Shown here: positions 26,303 through 34,824 of the stretch, piece by piece
How positions within the stretch are numbered: position 1 is the first letter of the stretch
Layout: every line of letters begins with the position of its first letter
NCBI GenBank assembly: GCA_026393985.1
Contig: JAPKZB010000073.1
Span: 101,185 to 165,184 of the forward strand
DNA from: Acidobacteriota bacterium
Lineage (GTDB): Bacteria; Acidobacteriota; Terriglobia; Bryobacterales; Bryobacteraceae
Direction: 5' to 3'
Length of the DNA stretch: 64,000 nt
Translations under genes and position numbers: made by a program
The notes under the pieces: model-generated
Told to the model about the DNA's origin: nothing
Seen by the model: only the letters and a program-made list of their open reading frames with translations
Database searches by the model: none

Positions 26303-27382
26303 TTACAGATATCGCCACCGCCGCGGCTCATACCACCGGCACAACGGATACAGCACCGCGATGGCCAACCCCGCCAGCGGCGCCGTCGCCCACACCGGAA
26401 ATCCCATCTGCTCCGGAATCCCGCCAAACCGCCCCGCCAAATCAATCGGCCACCCCATACCCACCGCCACCCCCAACGCCGCCCCGTGCAGCAGCACCAG
26501 ATGCCCGATGTAGAAAAACAGCGCCGTCCGTCCCAACTGCTCCAACTGCGCCTGCCGCCACCCCCGTCCCCAGGCCAGGAACAGCAGCGCCGGCCCCACC
26601 GTCATCAACACAAACTGCAGCGACAGCGGATACTTCGTCACGTTGAAGAAGGAAGCCACACTCCCGTCCCACCCGTGCGGATCCCCGTAAACTCCCGTCC
26701 CCCGCAGCACCACAAACGCGCCCACCGCCGCCCCGCCCAGCCTTGCCACCCAGCGGCTCCGCCCCGTATAGAGCGGCGCCAGCGCATAGCCGCACAACGC
26801 CAACCCCACCACCGGCACAATCGGATAGGTCGTTCGCACCTCGAACCCGCCCCCCAACGCCAGCACGTTCTTCTCGTGCAACAGCGACCAAACCCAATGC
26901 CCCGCCGTCCCCGCCGCGAAGTGCACCCCGTCAAACAGGTTATGCCCCGCCACCAGCGCCACGCCCGCCCCCGCCACCACGGACGCCGAAAACCGCCGCG
27001 CCCCGGCGAGTGCAATCATCGCGCACCCCAACGCGCCAATCACCTGAAAAAAATACCGGTGCCAGAGCGGATTGAACGTCCACGCCCAGTTCATCACCGT
27101 TGCCTCCAGCGCCAGCAGCACCAGCCCCCGCCTCACCAGCTTCCCGCTCGACGCCCCGCTGATCGCCGCGCTCATCCCCATCAGCAGCGTGAAACACGGC
27201 GCGCAAAAATGCGCCAGAATCCGCCAGAAATAGACGATCCCCGGCGTCACCGCCAGGTTCATCGGGTCCGTCACCAGCCCCCGGCCCGGACCCGCCTGAT
27301 ACTCCTGCGCGTGATCAATCACCATGATCACCATCACCAGGCCGCGTAGCAGGTCGATCGCCGTCTCCCGCTGCCGTTGCAC
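26303..27382 (-). CDS. DUF1624-family membrane protein (HGSNAT-like)
   Basis: 359 residues with about nine or ten membrane helices. Opening motif AIDLLRGLVMVIMVIDHAQEY is the hallmark of the DUF1624/heparan-alpha-glucosaminide N-acetyltransferase-like family. These multi-pass proteins are predicted acyltransferases that move acetyl groups across the membrane. Starts with GTG at 27382, which overlaps the TAG stop of the TonB receptor by one base, so the two are tightly coupled. Substrate unknown. Confidence 0.85.
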   Translation of the reverse strand: MQRQRETAIDLLRGLVMVIMVIDHAQEYQAGPGRGLVTDPMNLAVTPGIVYFWRILAHFCAPCFTLLMGMSAAISGASSGKLVRRGLVLLALEATVMNWAWTFNPLWHRYFFQVIGALGCAMIALAGARRFSASVVAGAGVALVAGHNLFDGVHFAAGTAGHWVWSLLHEKNVLALGGGFEVRTTYPIVPVVGLALCGYALAPLYTGRSRWVARLGGAAVGAFVVLRGTGVYGDPHGWDGSVASFFNVTKYPLSLQFVLMTVGPALLFLAWGRGWRQAQLEQLGRTALFFYIGHLVLLHGAALGVAVGMGWPIDLAGRFGGIPEQMGFPVWATAPLAGLAIAVLYPLCRWYEPRRWRYL

Positions 27383-29733
27383 TAGTTCGTCCGCCCCGTG
27401 CGGAAGTGCAGCGCCACCGTCGCCGTCCGCGGCGCCCCGGGCACGTTGCCCGCGCGCGCCGCAAACAGGCTCGCCGTGGCGTACAGCCGGTCGAACGCGT
27501 TGTCTAACTGCACTCGCAACTCCAGGCGCTTACCCATCTTCTGAAAGATCCCGAAATCCAAAATCGCATACCGGTCGGCCGCAAATCCGGCGTAGGGCTC
27601 AAACCGCCGCCCCCGGAACTCGCTGCCCACGTGGATCCCCGTCCCCGTCCGCGCCACGTCGTAGCGCAGAAAAACCCCGCCCGAGTGCCGCGCCGCGTTC
27701 GGCAGCGCCCGCCCTACTGCCGCCGGCGTGAACCGGTCGGCCAGAATCTCACTGTCGAGCAGCGCATAGTTCAACACCACGCTCAAATCCTTCGTCACCC
27801 GCCCGGTCACGTCGAGCTCTACGCCCTGATTCCGTACTCGCCCAATCGGAAACACCGCGGCGAAGTTGTCCCCGTTCGGGCCAAACAATGGGTCCAGCCG
27901 CAGCACGTTGCTCTTCTGAATCCGGAACCAGGAGGCGTTCAACAGCACGCGCCCGCCACGGAATACATTCTTGAGGCCGGCCTCGAACTGCCGCCCCCGC
28001 TCCGGGTCGTGCGGCCCGTTGGCCAGCGGCGTCTGCGCCAGTGACGGCGCCCGGTTAAACGAGTTCGAAAAACTCGCAAACGCCGACAGCGAGTTCAAAA
28101 TCCGGTACACCGCCGCCGCCCGCCCCGTCATCGCCGCAACCTCGTTGCGCAGCGGCAGCGCCCCGGCCCGCCCGTCATCGGTAAACCGCTCCACCCGGCC
28201 CCCCAGCAGCACCTGTAGCCGCGGCGTCAACTCCCACTGGTCCTGCCCGAAGAAACCCATCCGGTTGGCCACCACCGACTGGTTCGTATACGCCCCCGCC
28301 GCAATCGGCGGAACCACGCTCCGCCCATACACCGGCGCCAGCAGGTCAATCCCCACCACCGGCCCGCCCCGCTCGGCCTCCCGCGCCGTACCGTACCGCC
28401 CCCGCCAGTCCTGCCGCACGAACTCGGCGCCCCAGGTCAGGTTATGCCGCCCCGCGCGGTTATAGAAGTTCGCCGTCAAGCCCACGTCCTGGTTGCCCCG
28501 GAACTGGTCCCGGTACTCCCGCCGCATCGTCCGCCCGTCGGCGTTGATGCCCCGCGGTTCGTGGTACCGCTCCGGCCGGTCGTAGTTCAAAAACCGCAGG
28601 CTCACATCGGTTCGGAAGGTCGACGTGAAGGCGTGGTCGACGCGCGTCTGAAAAACCCGCGCCTGCAACTCGCTCCGGTCGGTTGGCTCGCTCGCCGTCC
28701 ACTCCCGCGCCGCCAGCCACCTCCCCGCTGCGTTCACCGGCACGCCGCGCAGCCGGTGCGCCAGCAGATTCTGGTCGATGTACTCATACTCGAATCCCAC
28801 CGACGTCGCCTCGCCCGCCCGCCAAGACAACCCCCCGGCCAAATGCAGATTCTCGCTCCCGGAGTTGTAGCGGAAAATCCGCCGGTCCTCTCCGTACGCC
28901 GCCGCCCGGTAAAACAGATTCTTCATCCGCCCCACCGGTCCGGTCGCCTCCCCGTGCCCGCCCCGCTGCGCAAACGAACCCGCGCGGAAACTCACCTCCC
29001 CGGCCGGCGCCTGCCGCGGCTTCCGCGTCACAAAGTTCACCACCCCGCCCGGCTCGCCCCCGCCAAACAACACCCCCGCCGGTCCCTTCAAAACCTCCAC
29101 AAACTCCACGTTCGTCAACCGCCCCTGGCTGGTCGAAAACCCCGCATCGTTGATGTCGTTGTCCAGACTGCCGTACGGATTGCCCCGCACCCCGTTGAAC
29201 AACACCTCCCGCTGCGTAAACCCCCGCAGCGTCATCGCCGAATAGGGCGAATCGGTCAACCCGCTGATGTTCCGGTACAGGTCTTTCATGTCCTGTATGT
29301 TCCGGTCTTCGAGCAGCGCCTTCGGAATCACCTGCACCGCATACGGCAGATCAATCAGATTCACCGGCGACTTGGTCACGCTCACCGACGCCGTCGCCAA
29401 GAAATCCGGCGACGCCTCCCGCACCTCAATCGTCGTCTGGATCGTCTCCATCCGGACTACCAAATCCCGGCACTCGCCCGCCGCCAGCCGCTGCGGCAGG
29501 TAACCCCGGCCGCTCACCGTCAAAGTCTGTTCACCGCCCCCGGCACCGCCCTCCAGCCGAAACCGACCGTCCGCCCCGGATACAACCTGCAGCCCCGCCG
29601 GCGACAGCTCCACCGTCACGCCGCTGAGCGGCTTGCCCGCCGCGTCCTGCACCGTCCCGGCGCAGCGGACCTGCGCGTTCAGCCCCAACACCGCCCCAAA
29701 AAAGAGGGAAACACCCCAAATAGAAAGATTCAT
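27382..29733 (-). CDS. TonB-dependent siderophore-type receptor
   Basis: 783 residues. Signal peptide (VSLFFGAVLGLNAQ), a carboxypeptidase-regulatory-like domain (about 22-100), then a FhuA/FhuE-like plug: VIPKALLEDRNIQDMKDLYR, and VLKGPAGVLFGGGEPGGVVN, followed by a 22-strand-type barrel ending LHFRTGRTN. The plug motifs are those of ferric-siderophore receptors. There is no STN signalling domain, although an ECF sigma gene is divergent, so classical FecA-type signalling is unlikely. Encoded in an operon with an amidase, DUF1624 protein and a small AtzG-like protein, a combination unusual for iron uptake; import of an amide-containing compound is possible. Confidence 0.9.
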   Translation of the reverse strand: MNLSIWGVSLFFGAVLGLNAQVRCAGTVQDAAGKPLSGVTVELSPAGLQVVSGADGRFRLEGGAGGGEQTLTVSGRGYLPQRLAAGECRDLVVRMETIQTTIEVREASPDFLATASVSVTKSPVNLIDLPYAVQVIPKALLEDRNIQDMKDLYRNISGLTDSPYSAMTLRGFTQREVLFNGVRGNPYGSLDNDINDAGFSTSQGRLTNVEFVEVLKGPAGVLFGGGEPGGVVNFVTRKPRQAPAGEVSFRAGSFAQRGGHGEATGPVGRMKNLFYRAAAYGEDRRIFRYNSGSENLHLAGGLSWRAGEATSVGFEYEYIDQNLLAHRLRGVPVNAAGRWLAAREWTASEPTDRSELQARVFQTRVDHAFTSTFRTDVSLRFLNYDRPERYHEPRGINADGRTMRREYRDQFRGNQDVGLTANFYNRAGRHNLTWGAEFVRQDWRGRYGTAREAERGGPVVGIDLLAPVYGRSVVPPIAAGAYTNQSVVANRMGFFGQDQWELTPRLQVLLGGRVERFTDDGRAGALPLRNEVAAMTGRAAAVYRILNSLSAFASFSNSFNRAPSLAQTPLANGPHDPERGRQFEAGLKNVFRGGRVLLNASWFRIQKSNVLRLDPLFGPNGDNFAAVFPIGRVRNQGVELDVTGRVTKDLSVVLNYALLDSEILADRFTPAAVGRALPNAARHSGGVFLRYDVARTGTGIHVGSEFRGRRFEPYAGFAADRYAILDFGIFQKMGKRLELRVQLDNAFDRLYATASLFAARAGNVPGAPRTATVALHFRTGRTN

Positions 29734-29751
29734 AATATCGAGAAGCTGTTA

Positions 29752-30000
29752 TCATATCACGAAATCCCCCAGCGGCGCCACCTCCTCGTCCACCCGGAAT
29801 CGCCGCAGCGCCTCTACATTCGCCCGCCTCCGGTCCAGTACCGGCCCCAGCACCGCCCACCGCTCCGCGGCGACCTGCACGCCATAAACCTCCGCAACTG
29901 CTTGCCACGGCGTCACTTGCACCGTCTGCCCCTGCACCGCTCGCCCGCTCGCCAACGCCAGCAGCAGCTCCCGCCGGCCGAACTGTTCCGTCCATCCCAT
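29752..30000 (-). CDS. small AtzG-like protein (82 aa)
   Basis: 82 residues. The C-terminal half WAVLGPVLDRRRANVEALRRF followed by RVDEEVAPLGDF resembles the small AtzG/GatC-like proteins that stabilise amidases such as AtzE. The gene ends 18 bases before the TonB receptor, and the amidase is the last gene of the same operon, which supports this reading. An N-terminal RRELLLALASG could be mistaken for a Tat signal but lacks a proper hydrophobic core and cleavage site. Short, so the call depends on context; it could also be a random frame. Confidence 0.55.
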   Translation of the reverse strand: MGWTEQFGRRELLLALASGRAVQGQTVQVTPWQAVAEVYGVQVAAERWAVLGPVLDRRRANVEALRRFRVDEEVAPLGDFVI

Positions 30001-30076
30001 ACCGACTGACCCTATGCCAACCCGTCGCCGCTGTCAATCGAGCCGTTTGGTAACCCAACTGCACTATAGCCGCCAT

Positions 30077-30655
30077 ATGGGTACCTGCAATCCGCACCTC
30101 GCCGTCCTCACCGCCAGCCAGTTCGCGGCCGCCTACCGGGGATACTTCCACCAGACCGTCAACTACCTTCGCGCCTCCGGCAGCAACGCCGAACGCGCCG
30201 AAGAGCTTGCCCAGGCCGCCTGGGCCCGCGGCTGGGAGTTCCGCGATCAGTTAAGAGACTGCACCGCCGTCCAGTCCTGGGTCTGCGCCATCGCCCGCAA
30301 CCTCCGGCACCTCGACTTCCGCAAGGCCCGCAACACGCAAAACCTCACCGAGACCACCGCCATTATCCAACCCGACACCCGGCCCCTCTATCTCCAACAG
30401 CTCCTCCGCCCCTTACCCAAACCCGACCGCTCTCTCCTGCTCGCCACCTACGTCAACGGCAGCACCAGCCACGAGCTCGGCGCCGAACTCGGCATCTCCC
30501 CGGTCGCCGTCCGCGTCCGCGTCGCCCGCGCCAAGTCCTCGGTGCGTAAGTACCTCTCCGGCTTGCGCTCGCCGGGACGCGATACCCTGGAAGCCCATGC
30601 TCCGCCTCCTGCTTCCCCTCTGTCTCACCGCGCTGCTGCTGCCCGCGCAAGTTAA
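30077..30655 (+). CDS. ECF-type sigma-70 family RNA polymerase sigma factor
   Basis: About 192 residues from ATG 30077; the upstream ATG at 30014 is only 13 bases from the divergent start at 30000, leaving no room for a promoter, so it is less likely. Region 2 (AAYRGYFHQTVNYLRASGSN to RAEELAQAAWARGWEFRD and SWVCAIARNLRHLDFRKAR) and region 4 (LPKPDRSLLLATYVNGSTSH, ELGISPVAVRVRVARAKSSV with the HTH) are both recognisable. No anti-sigma gene is adjacent. Its last 59 bases overlap the following PPC-domain gene in a different frame, suggesting the C-terminal tail is dispensable. Likely target is the divergent receptor operon. Confidence 0.82.
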   Translation: MGTCNPHLAVLTASQFAAAYRGYFHQTVNYLRASGSNAERAEELAQAAWARGWEFRDQLRDCTAVQSWVCAIARNLRHLDFRKARNTQNLTETTAIIQPDTRPLYLQQLLRPLPKPDRSLLLATYVNGSTSHELGAELGISPVAVRVRVARAKSSVRKYLSGLRSPGRDTLEAHAPPPASPLSHRAAAARAS

Positions 30656-31145
30656 GCGCACCGAAGTCGTCAAAGCCACCACCCCGGCCGAGGACGCCAA
30701 GGGTCTCGATCCCGCCGTCCCCGAATCCGTCGCCATCTCCACGCAGTTCGAACGCGTGGTCGTCATCCGCGTCAAAAATCAGGCCAGCCTGCTCACCGCC
30801 ATCGAGCGCCACGTCGCCGAACAGAAGATCCGCAACGCCGTCATCCTCTCCGGCCTCGGCTCGGCCATCGCCACCCACTACCACATGGTTACCAACCGCA
30901 CGTTCCCCTCAAAGAACCTGTATCTCGAAAACCCCAGCACCTCGGCCGACGTGATCTCCATGAGCGGTTTCGTGATCGATGGCAAAGTCCACTGCCACCT
31001 CACCTTCGCCGATCCCGACAAAGCCTTCGGCGGCCACCTCGAAGCCAACACGCGCGTGTTCACCTTCGCCGTCCTCGCCCTCGGCGTCCTCCCGGACCAG
31101 CAGTCGGTCGGCCTCAAGCGCTTCGACGACAAAACCTGGCGCTAG
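30597..31145 (+). CDS. secreted PPC-domain (DUF296) protein
   Basis: 182 residues. A clear signal peptide (LRLLLPLCLTALLLPAQ) precedes a PPC/DUF296 domain (about 45-180): FERVVVIRVKNQASLLTAIE, AVILSGLGSAIATHYHMV, ISMSGFVIDGKVHCHLTFAD and AFGGHLEANTRVFTFAVLAL. The three conserved His residues (around HCH and GGHL) form the metal site of bacterial members. PPC domains are better known at the C-terminus of plant AT-hook proteins; exported bacterial versions exist with unknown roles. It overlaps the sigma gene by 59 bases and the convergent DUF1501 gene by 4 bases. Confidence 0.83.
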   Translation: MLRLLLPLCLTALLLPAQVKRTEVVKATTPAEDAKGLDPAVPESVAISTQFERVVVIRVKNQASLLTAIERHVAEQKIRNAVILSGLGSAIATHYHMVTNRTFPSKNLYLENPSTSADVISMSGFVIDGKVHCHLTFADPDKAFGGHLEANTRVFTFAVLALGVLPDQQSVGLKRFDDKTWR

Positions 31146-32527
31146 GCTTTCGCAATAATCCGGTGGATCGGCTCGCCGTAGTCGAGGTCGATCCGCTTGT
31201 GCCCGGGCACCTCGAGCTTTCTTGCGTCGATCCCCAACTGATGCAGCACCGTCGCGTGGATATCGGTGACGTAGTGCCGGTTCTCGACGGCGTGGAAGCC
31301 GATCTCGTCCGTCGCCCCTTCCACCACACCGCCCTTGATCCCGCCGCCCGCCAGCCACACCGAAAACCCGTAGGGATGGTGGTCGCGCCCGTTGGTTCCT
31401 TCCGCCCCCGGCGTCCGGCCGAACTCGGTGGCGAACACGACGAGCGTATCGTCAAACAGCCCGCGCTGCTTCAGGTCCTTGAGCAACCCCGCAATCGGCA
31501 GGTCCACCTGCCCGGCCAGTTCACTGTGCGTCTTCTTGAGGTTGCTGTGGCCGTCCCACTTGCCCGCGCCGCCGTCGCTGCCGTGGAACACCTGAATGAA
31601 CCGCACCCCGCTCTCGGCCATCCGCCGGGCCGCCAGCAGGGTCTCTCCAAACGGCTTCGTGATCGCGTGGTCCATCCCGTACAGCTTCTGCGTCTCGGCG
31701 CTCTCGGCCGACAGCCGCATAATCTCCGGTACCGCCGTCTGCATGCGAAAGGCAAGTTCGTAGGATTTGATCCGCGCCTGCAGCCCGGCGTCCTCGGGAT
31801 ACTGTCCGGCCGTAATCTTGTTGAAGTTGTGAATCAGGTCAAACTGCCGCCGCTGCGCCGCCGTCTCCATCGCCACGTGCGGCTTGGCGAAGGGCAGGGG
31901 ATTGGCCGGGTCCACGGCCAACTGCACCCCACCGTGCTCCGGCCCTAAATACGACGCCCCGTGCGCCGCCGGTCCGCCGCAGCACGGGTCAATCGGGTTA
32001 CCTAGCACGACAAACTGCGGCAGGTTCTCGTTGAGCGAACCCAGCCCGTAGTGCACCCAGGAGCCAATCGTCGGGAACTGCCCTTCGAGCACGTGCCGTC
32101 CCGTGTGGAACTGCATCTGCGCCCCGTGGTTGTTGTCCGTCGTCCACACCGAACGCACCACTGCGATGTCGTCAATGCAACTGCCGATGTGCGGAAACCA
32201 GTCGCTGACTTCAATCCCGCTCTGGCCGCGCTTGGCAAAGCCGGTCTGCAGCGGATAGAGCCGCGGCCGGGCCTTGTGCAGCCCGGCAATCACCTCGCGC
32301 AGGTTCTGCTTGAGCAGCGGGTTCTCGAGCGCCGCGTGGTGCGGCGTATCGTCGAGCAGCCGCCCGGCGTACTTGTTCAACTCGGGCTTGGGGTCGAACG
32401 ACTCCATGTGGCTCACCCCGCCCACCATGAACAGCCAGATCACCCGCTTGGCCCTCCCGCGCGGCACTTGGCCGTTCAGCAGAGCCCCCAGGGCAAGTTG
32501 TGATAAGAACGCGCGGCGGGTAGTCAT
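31142..32527 (-). CDS. DUF1501-family exported protein (pair 1)
   Basis: 461 residues. Tat-like signal MTTRRAFLSQLALGALLNG, then the DUF1501 body: VIWLFMVGGVSHMESFDPKP, WVHYGLGS, GVRFIQVFHGSDGGAGKWDGH, VVFATEFGRTPGAEGTNGRD and HHPYGFSVWLAGGGIKGG. The fold is alkaline phosphatase/sulfatase-like, but the Cys/Ser nucleophile motif of sulfatases (CxPSR) is absent and no activity is known. Last gene of a four-gene overlapping operon; it overlaps its DUF1553 partner by four bases. Confidence 0.9.
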   Translation of the reverse strand: MTTRRAFLSQLALGALLNGQVPRGRAKRVIWLFMVGGVSHMESFDPKPELNKYAGRLLDDTPHHAALENPLLKQNLREVIAGLHKARPRLYPLQTGFAKRGQSGIEVSDWFPHIGSCIDDIAVVRSVWTTDNNHGAQMQFHTGRHVLEGQFPTIGSWVHYGLGSLNENLPQFVVLGNPIDPCCGGPAAHGASYLGPEHGGVQLAVDPANPLPFAKPHVAMETAAQRRQFDLIHNFNKITAGQYPEDAGLQARIKSYELAFRMQTAVPEIMRLSAESAETQKLYGMDHAITKPFGETLLAARRMAESGVRFIQVFHGSDGGAGKWDGHSNLKKTHSELAGQVDLPIAGLLKDLKQRGLFDDTLVVFATEFGRTPGAEGTNGRDHHPYGFSVWLAGGGIKGGVVEGATDEIGFHAVENRHYVTDIHATVLHQLGIDARKLEVPGHKRIDLDYGEPIHRIIAKA

Positions 32528-34824
32528 CGGGTGGTCACGAAATCATTATGGTTGAATAACGCGTGGATCAGGTCAACCGGGGTCGCTCCGGCCGCCAACT
32601 CCCGCTCGGCGGCCGCAGGCAGCCGCCCGAGCACGGTTTGAAACGCACGGTCCACGAAGCCCGGACCCTCCAGCCGGCGCGCCAGCTTGGCCGCCATCTC
32701 CTGGCTCAGCTGACTGTTGGCCATCGCCAGGGCCTGCTGCGGCACAACGCTCTCGTTCCGCTCGTAGCACTCGGTCGGGTTGGCCCCGTCGAACACCTGC
32801 AGAAACTGCATCTGCACGTCGGGCGAATGGCTGAAATAGAGGCTCCGGCGCCGCACCTCCAGGCCCTTGGCCGGGTCGATGTCCGGGCCGCCCATCGTGC
32901 GGTCGAGCTCCCCCGCCACGGCCAGAATGCTGTCGCGCACCACCTCGGCTTCGAGTCGCCGCGACGCCGGCCGGACGGCCCGGTAGGCCTCGCTCAGCAG
33001 AATCATCCTGTGCAGCGCCTTCATGTTCCAGCCCGAGCGCATGAACTCGGTCGCCAGCAGATCGAGCAGCGGCTGATTCACCGGCTTCTGCCCGTTCTTG
33101 CCGAAGTCGAAAACCGTCGGCACCAGCGCCGTGCCGAAGTGCCGCAGCCAGATGTGGTTCACCGCCACGCGCGCCGTCAAAGGGTTTTCGGTCGACGCAA
33201 TCCACTGCGCCAGCGCCGTCCGCCGGCCCGTGCTCTTGGTCGGGTACTCTTTGCCGACGGGCGTGTAGCCGGTGGGCGGCTGCGTCAGCGCGGCCGTCGC
33301 GGCGGCGAGGTTCTTCTGCGCCTCGGCCACTTTCTTGCTATCCGGCTTCTCGCCGGCCAGCGCGGCCGTCATCTCGGCCTGCGCCCGCTGCAGTTTCTCG
33401 TGGGCGCGCAGCAGGCCGGCCTGCCGTTCTAGCTCCCGCGCCTTCGCCGCCAGCTCTTCAAACTTCGGGTCGGCGGGCACGGCATATTTGGCGCGTTCGG
33501 CCGCCATGCGGGCTTCGAGCGCCGGCAGTTCCGCTTTGGCCGCGGCCAGCGCCAGCGGGTCGCCGGCGGCCTTTTCGATGGCGGCCCGGGCCTGCGCGAG
33601 CAGCTCCGTGTGGACGAACTCGCGATGGTCCGGATAGTAGGAACTTAGCGGCAGCGCCACGGGTTCGATTTTGCCCAGCGCCGGGCCGAGAGCGGCCGGG
33701 GTGGCGGGCGTCAGCACGTTCGATTTGTCCGGCGATTGAATGTTGCCGCGGACCAGCAGATACGTCGGCCGGTCCAGCGCGGCGTCAAAAATCCGCGTCA
33801 AAGCGTTCTTTTCGACGTCCGTCTCGCCCGGCACCCGGTCCATGCGAACCTCGTAGGGCTCAAACACCGCCCGCAGCCGGTAGTACTCCTCCTGCGCAAT
33901 CGGGTCGTACTTATGGTCGTGGCAGCGCGCGCACTTCACCGTCACGCCCATAAACCCGAGCATCGTGTGGTCAACGGCGTCCTGCATCCAACCGTCCCGG
34001 TCGTAGCGCGAGTAGTTCCGGGCCAGGAAGCCGGTCGCCCGCAGCGTGGTCGGGTCCTCGGGGGCGATCTCGTCCCCGGCCAGCATCTCCAAAATCATCC
34101 GGTCGTACGGCTTGCCGCTGTTGAGCGATTCGACAATCCAGTCGCGCCACCGCCACATATGCTTGTGGCTGTTGCGGACCTCGTTGGCGCGCCGGTAACC
34201 GTACCAGTCGCTGTAGCGCCAGATGTCCATCCAGTGGCGTCCCCAGCGTTCCCCTTGGCGCGGGTCGGCCAGCAGCGCCTCCACGGTCTGCTCGTAGGTG
34301 AGCTTGGCGTGCCGGGCCATCTCCTCGGGCGTGGGCGGCATGCCCACCAGGTCGAGATAGAGGCGGCGCAGCAGCACCTCCGGGGACGCCAGAGTTTGGC
34401 TTCGTTTCGCAAAAAGGGTATCGATGCTCCCCGCCGCCGGCCGCACCGGCTTCTCAAACGCCCAGTGCGACGACCGCTTCGGCCCCGCGCTCACCACCGT
34501 CTCCCACGCCGCGCCCTCGTCAATCCACGCCGCCACCAGCGCCAGTTCGGCCTCGGTAAACTTCGGCCCGAACTTCGGCATGGCCGGTTTGGCCGTATGC
34601 GCGAGCACCTGATACAGATAGCTCTCCTTGGCGCGTCCGGGGATCAAGCCCGAGCCCCGGTCGCCCCCGCGCAGCGCCGTCTCCCGCTTCGACAGATCAA
34701 AGCCGGACTGCTTGCTGGCCGCGTTGTGGCAGCTTAGGCACCGGGTTTCGAGGAGCGTGAGGGCCGCGGGCTTCTGGGCGTACAGGCCCAGGCTGAAGCC
34801 GAGAAGGAGGGTTGCTTTAAACAA
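32524..34824 (-). CDS. cytochrome c-like, DUF1549 and DUF1553 protein (pair 1)
   Basis: 766 residues. Signal peptide, then a planctomycete-type cytochrome c domain with the heme motif CLSCH (residues 34-38), a DUF1549 domain (LRRLYLDLVGMPPTPEEMAR, with a second CARCH motif in KCARCHDHKYDP), a long Ala/Glu-rich coiled-coil region (about 410-500) and a C-terminal DUF1553 domain (LTARVAVNHIWLRHFGTALV). The CxxCH in DUF1549 is conserved across all four copies in this window, so two hemes per protein are possible. Function unknown; expected to be secreted or periplasmic and to act with the partner DUF1501 protein. Confidence 0.92.
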   Translation of the reverse strand: MFKATLLLGFSLGLYAQKPAALTLLETRCLSCHNAASKQSGFDLSKRETALRGGDRGSGLIPGRAKESYLYQVLAHTAKPAMPKFGPKFTEAELALVAAWIDEGAAWETVVSAGPKRSSHWAFEKPVRPAAGSIDTLFAKRSQTLASPEVLLRRLYLDLVGMPPTPEEMARHAKLTYEQTVEALLADPRQGERWGRHWMDIWRYSDWYGYRRANEVRNSHKHMWRWRDWIVESLNSGKPYDRMILEMLAGDEIAPEDPTTLRATGFLARNYSRYDRDGWMQDAVDHTMLGFMGVTVKCARCHDHKYDPIAQEEYYRLRAVFEPYEVRMDRVPGETDVEKNALTRIFDAALDRPTYLLVRGNIQSPDKSNVLTPATPAALGPALGKIEPVALPLSSYYPDHREFVHTELLAQARAAIEKAAGDPLALAAAKAELPALEARMAAERAKYAVPADPKFEELAAKARELERQAGLLRAHEKLQRAQAEMTAALAGEKPDSKKVAEAQKNLAAATAALTQPPTGYTPVGKEYPTKSTGRRTALAQWIASTENPLTARVAVNHIWLRHFGTALVPTVFDFGKNGQKPVNQPLLDLLATEFMRSGWNMKALHRMILLSEAYRAVRPASRRLEAEVVRDSILAVAGELDRTMGGPDIDPAKGLEVRRRSLYFSHSPDVQMQFLQVFDGANPTECYERNESVVPQQALAMANSQLSQEMAAKLARRLEGPGFVDRAFQTVLGRLPAAAERELAAGATPVDLIHALFNHNDFVTTR

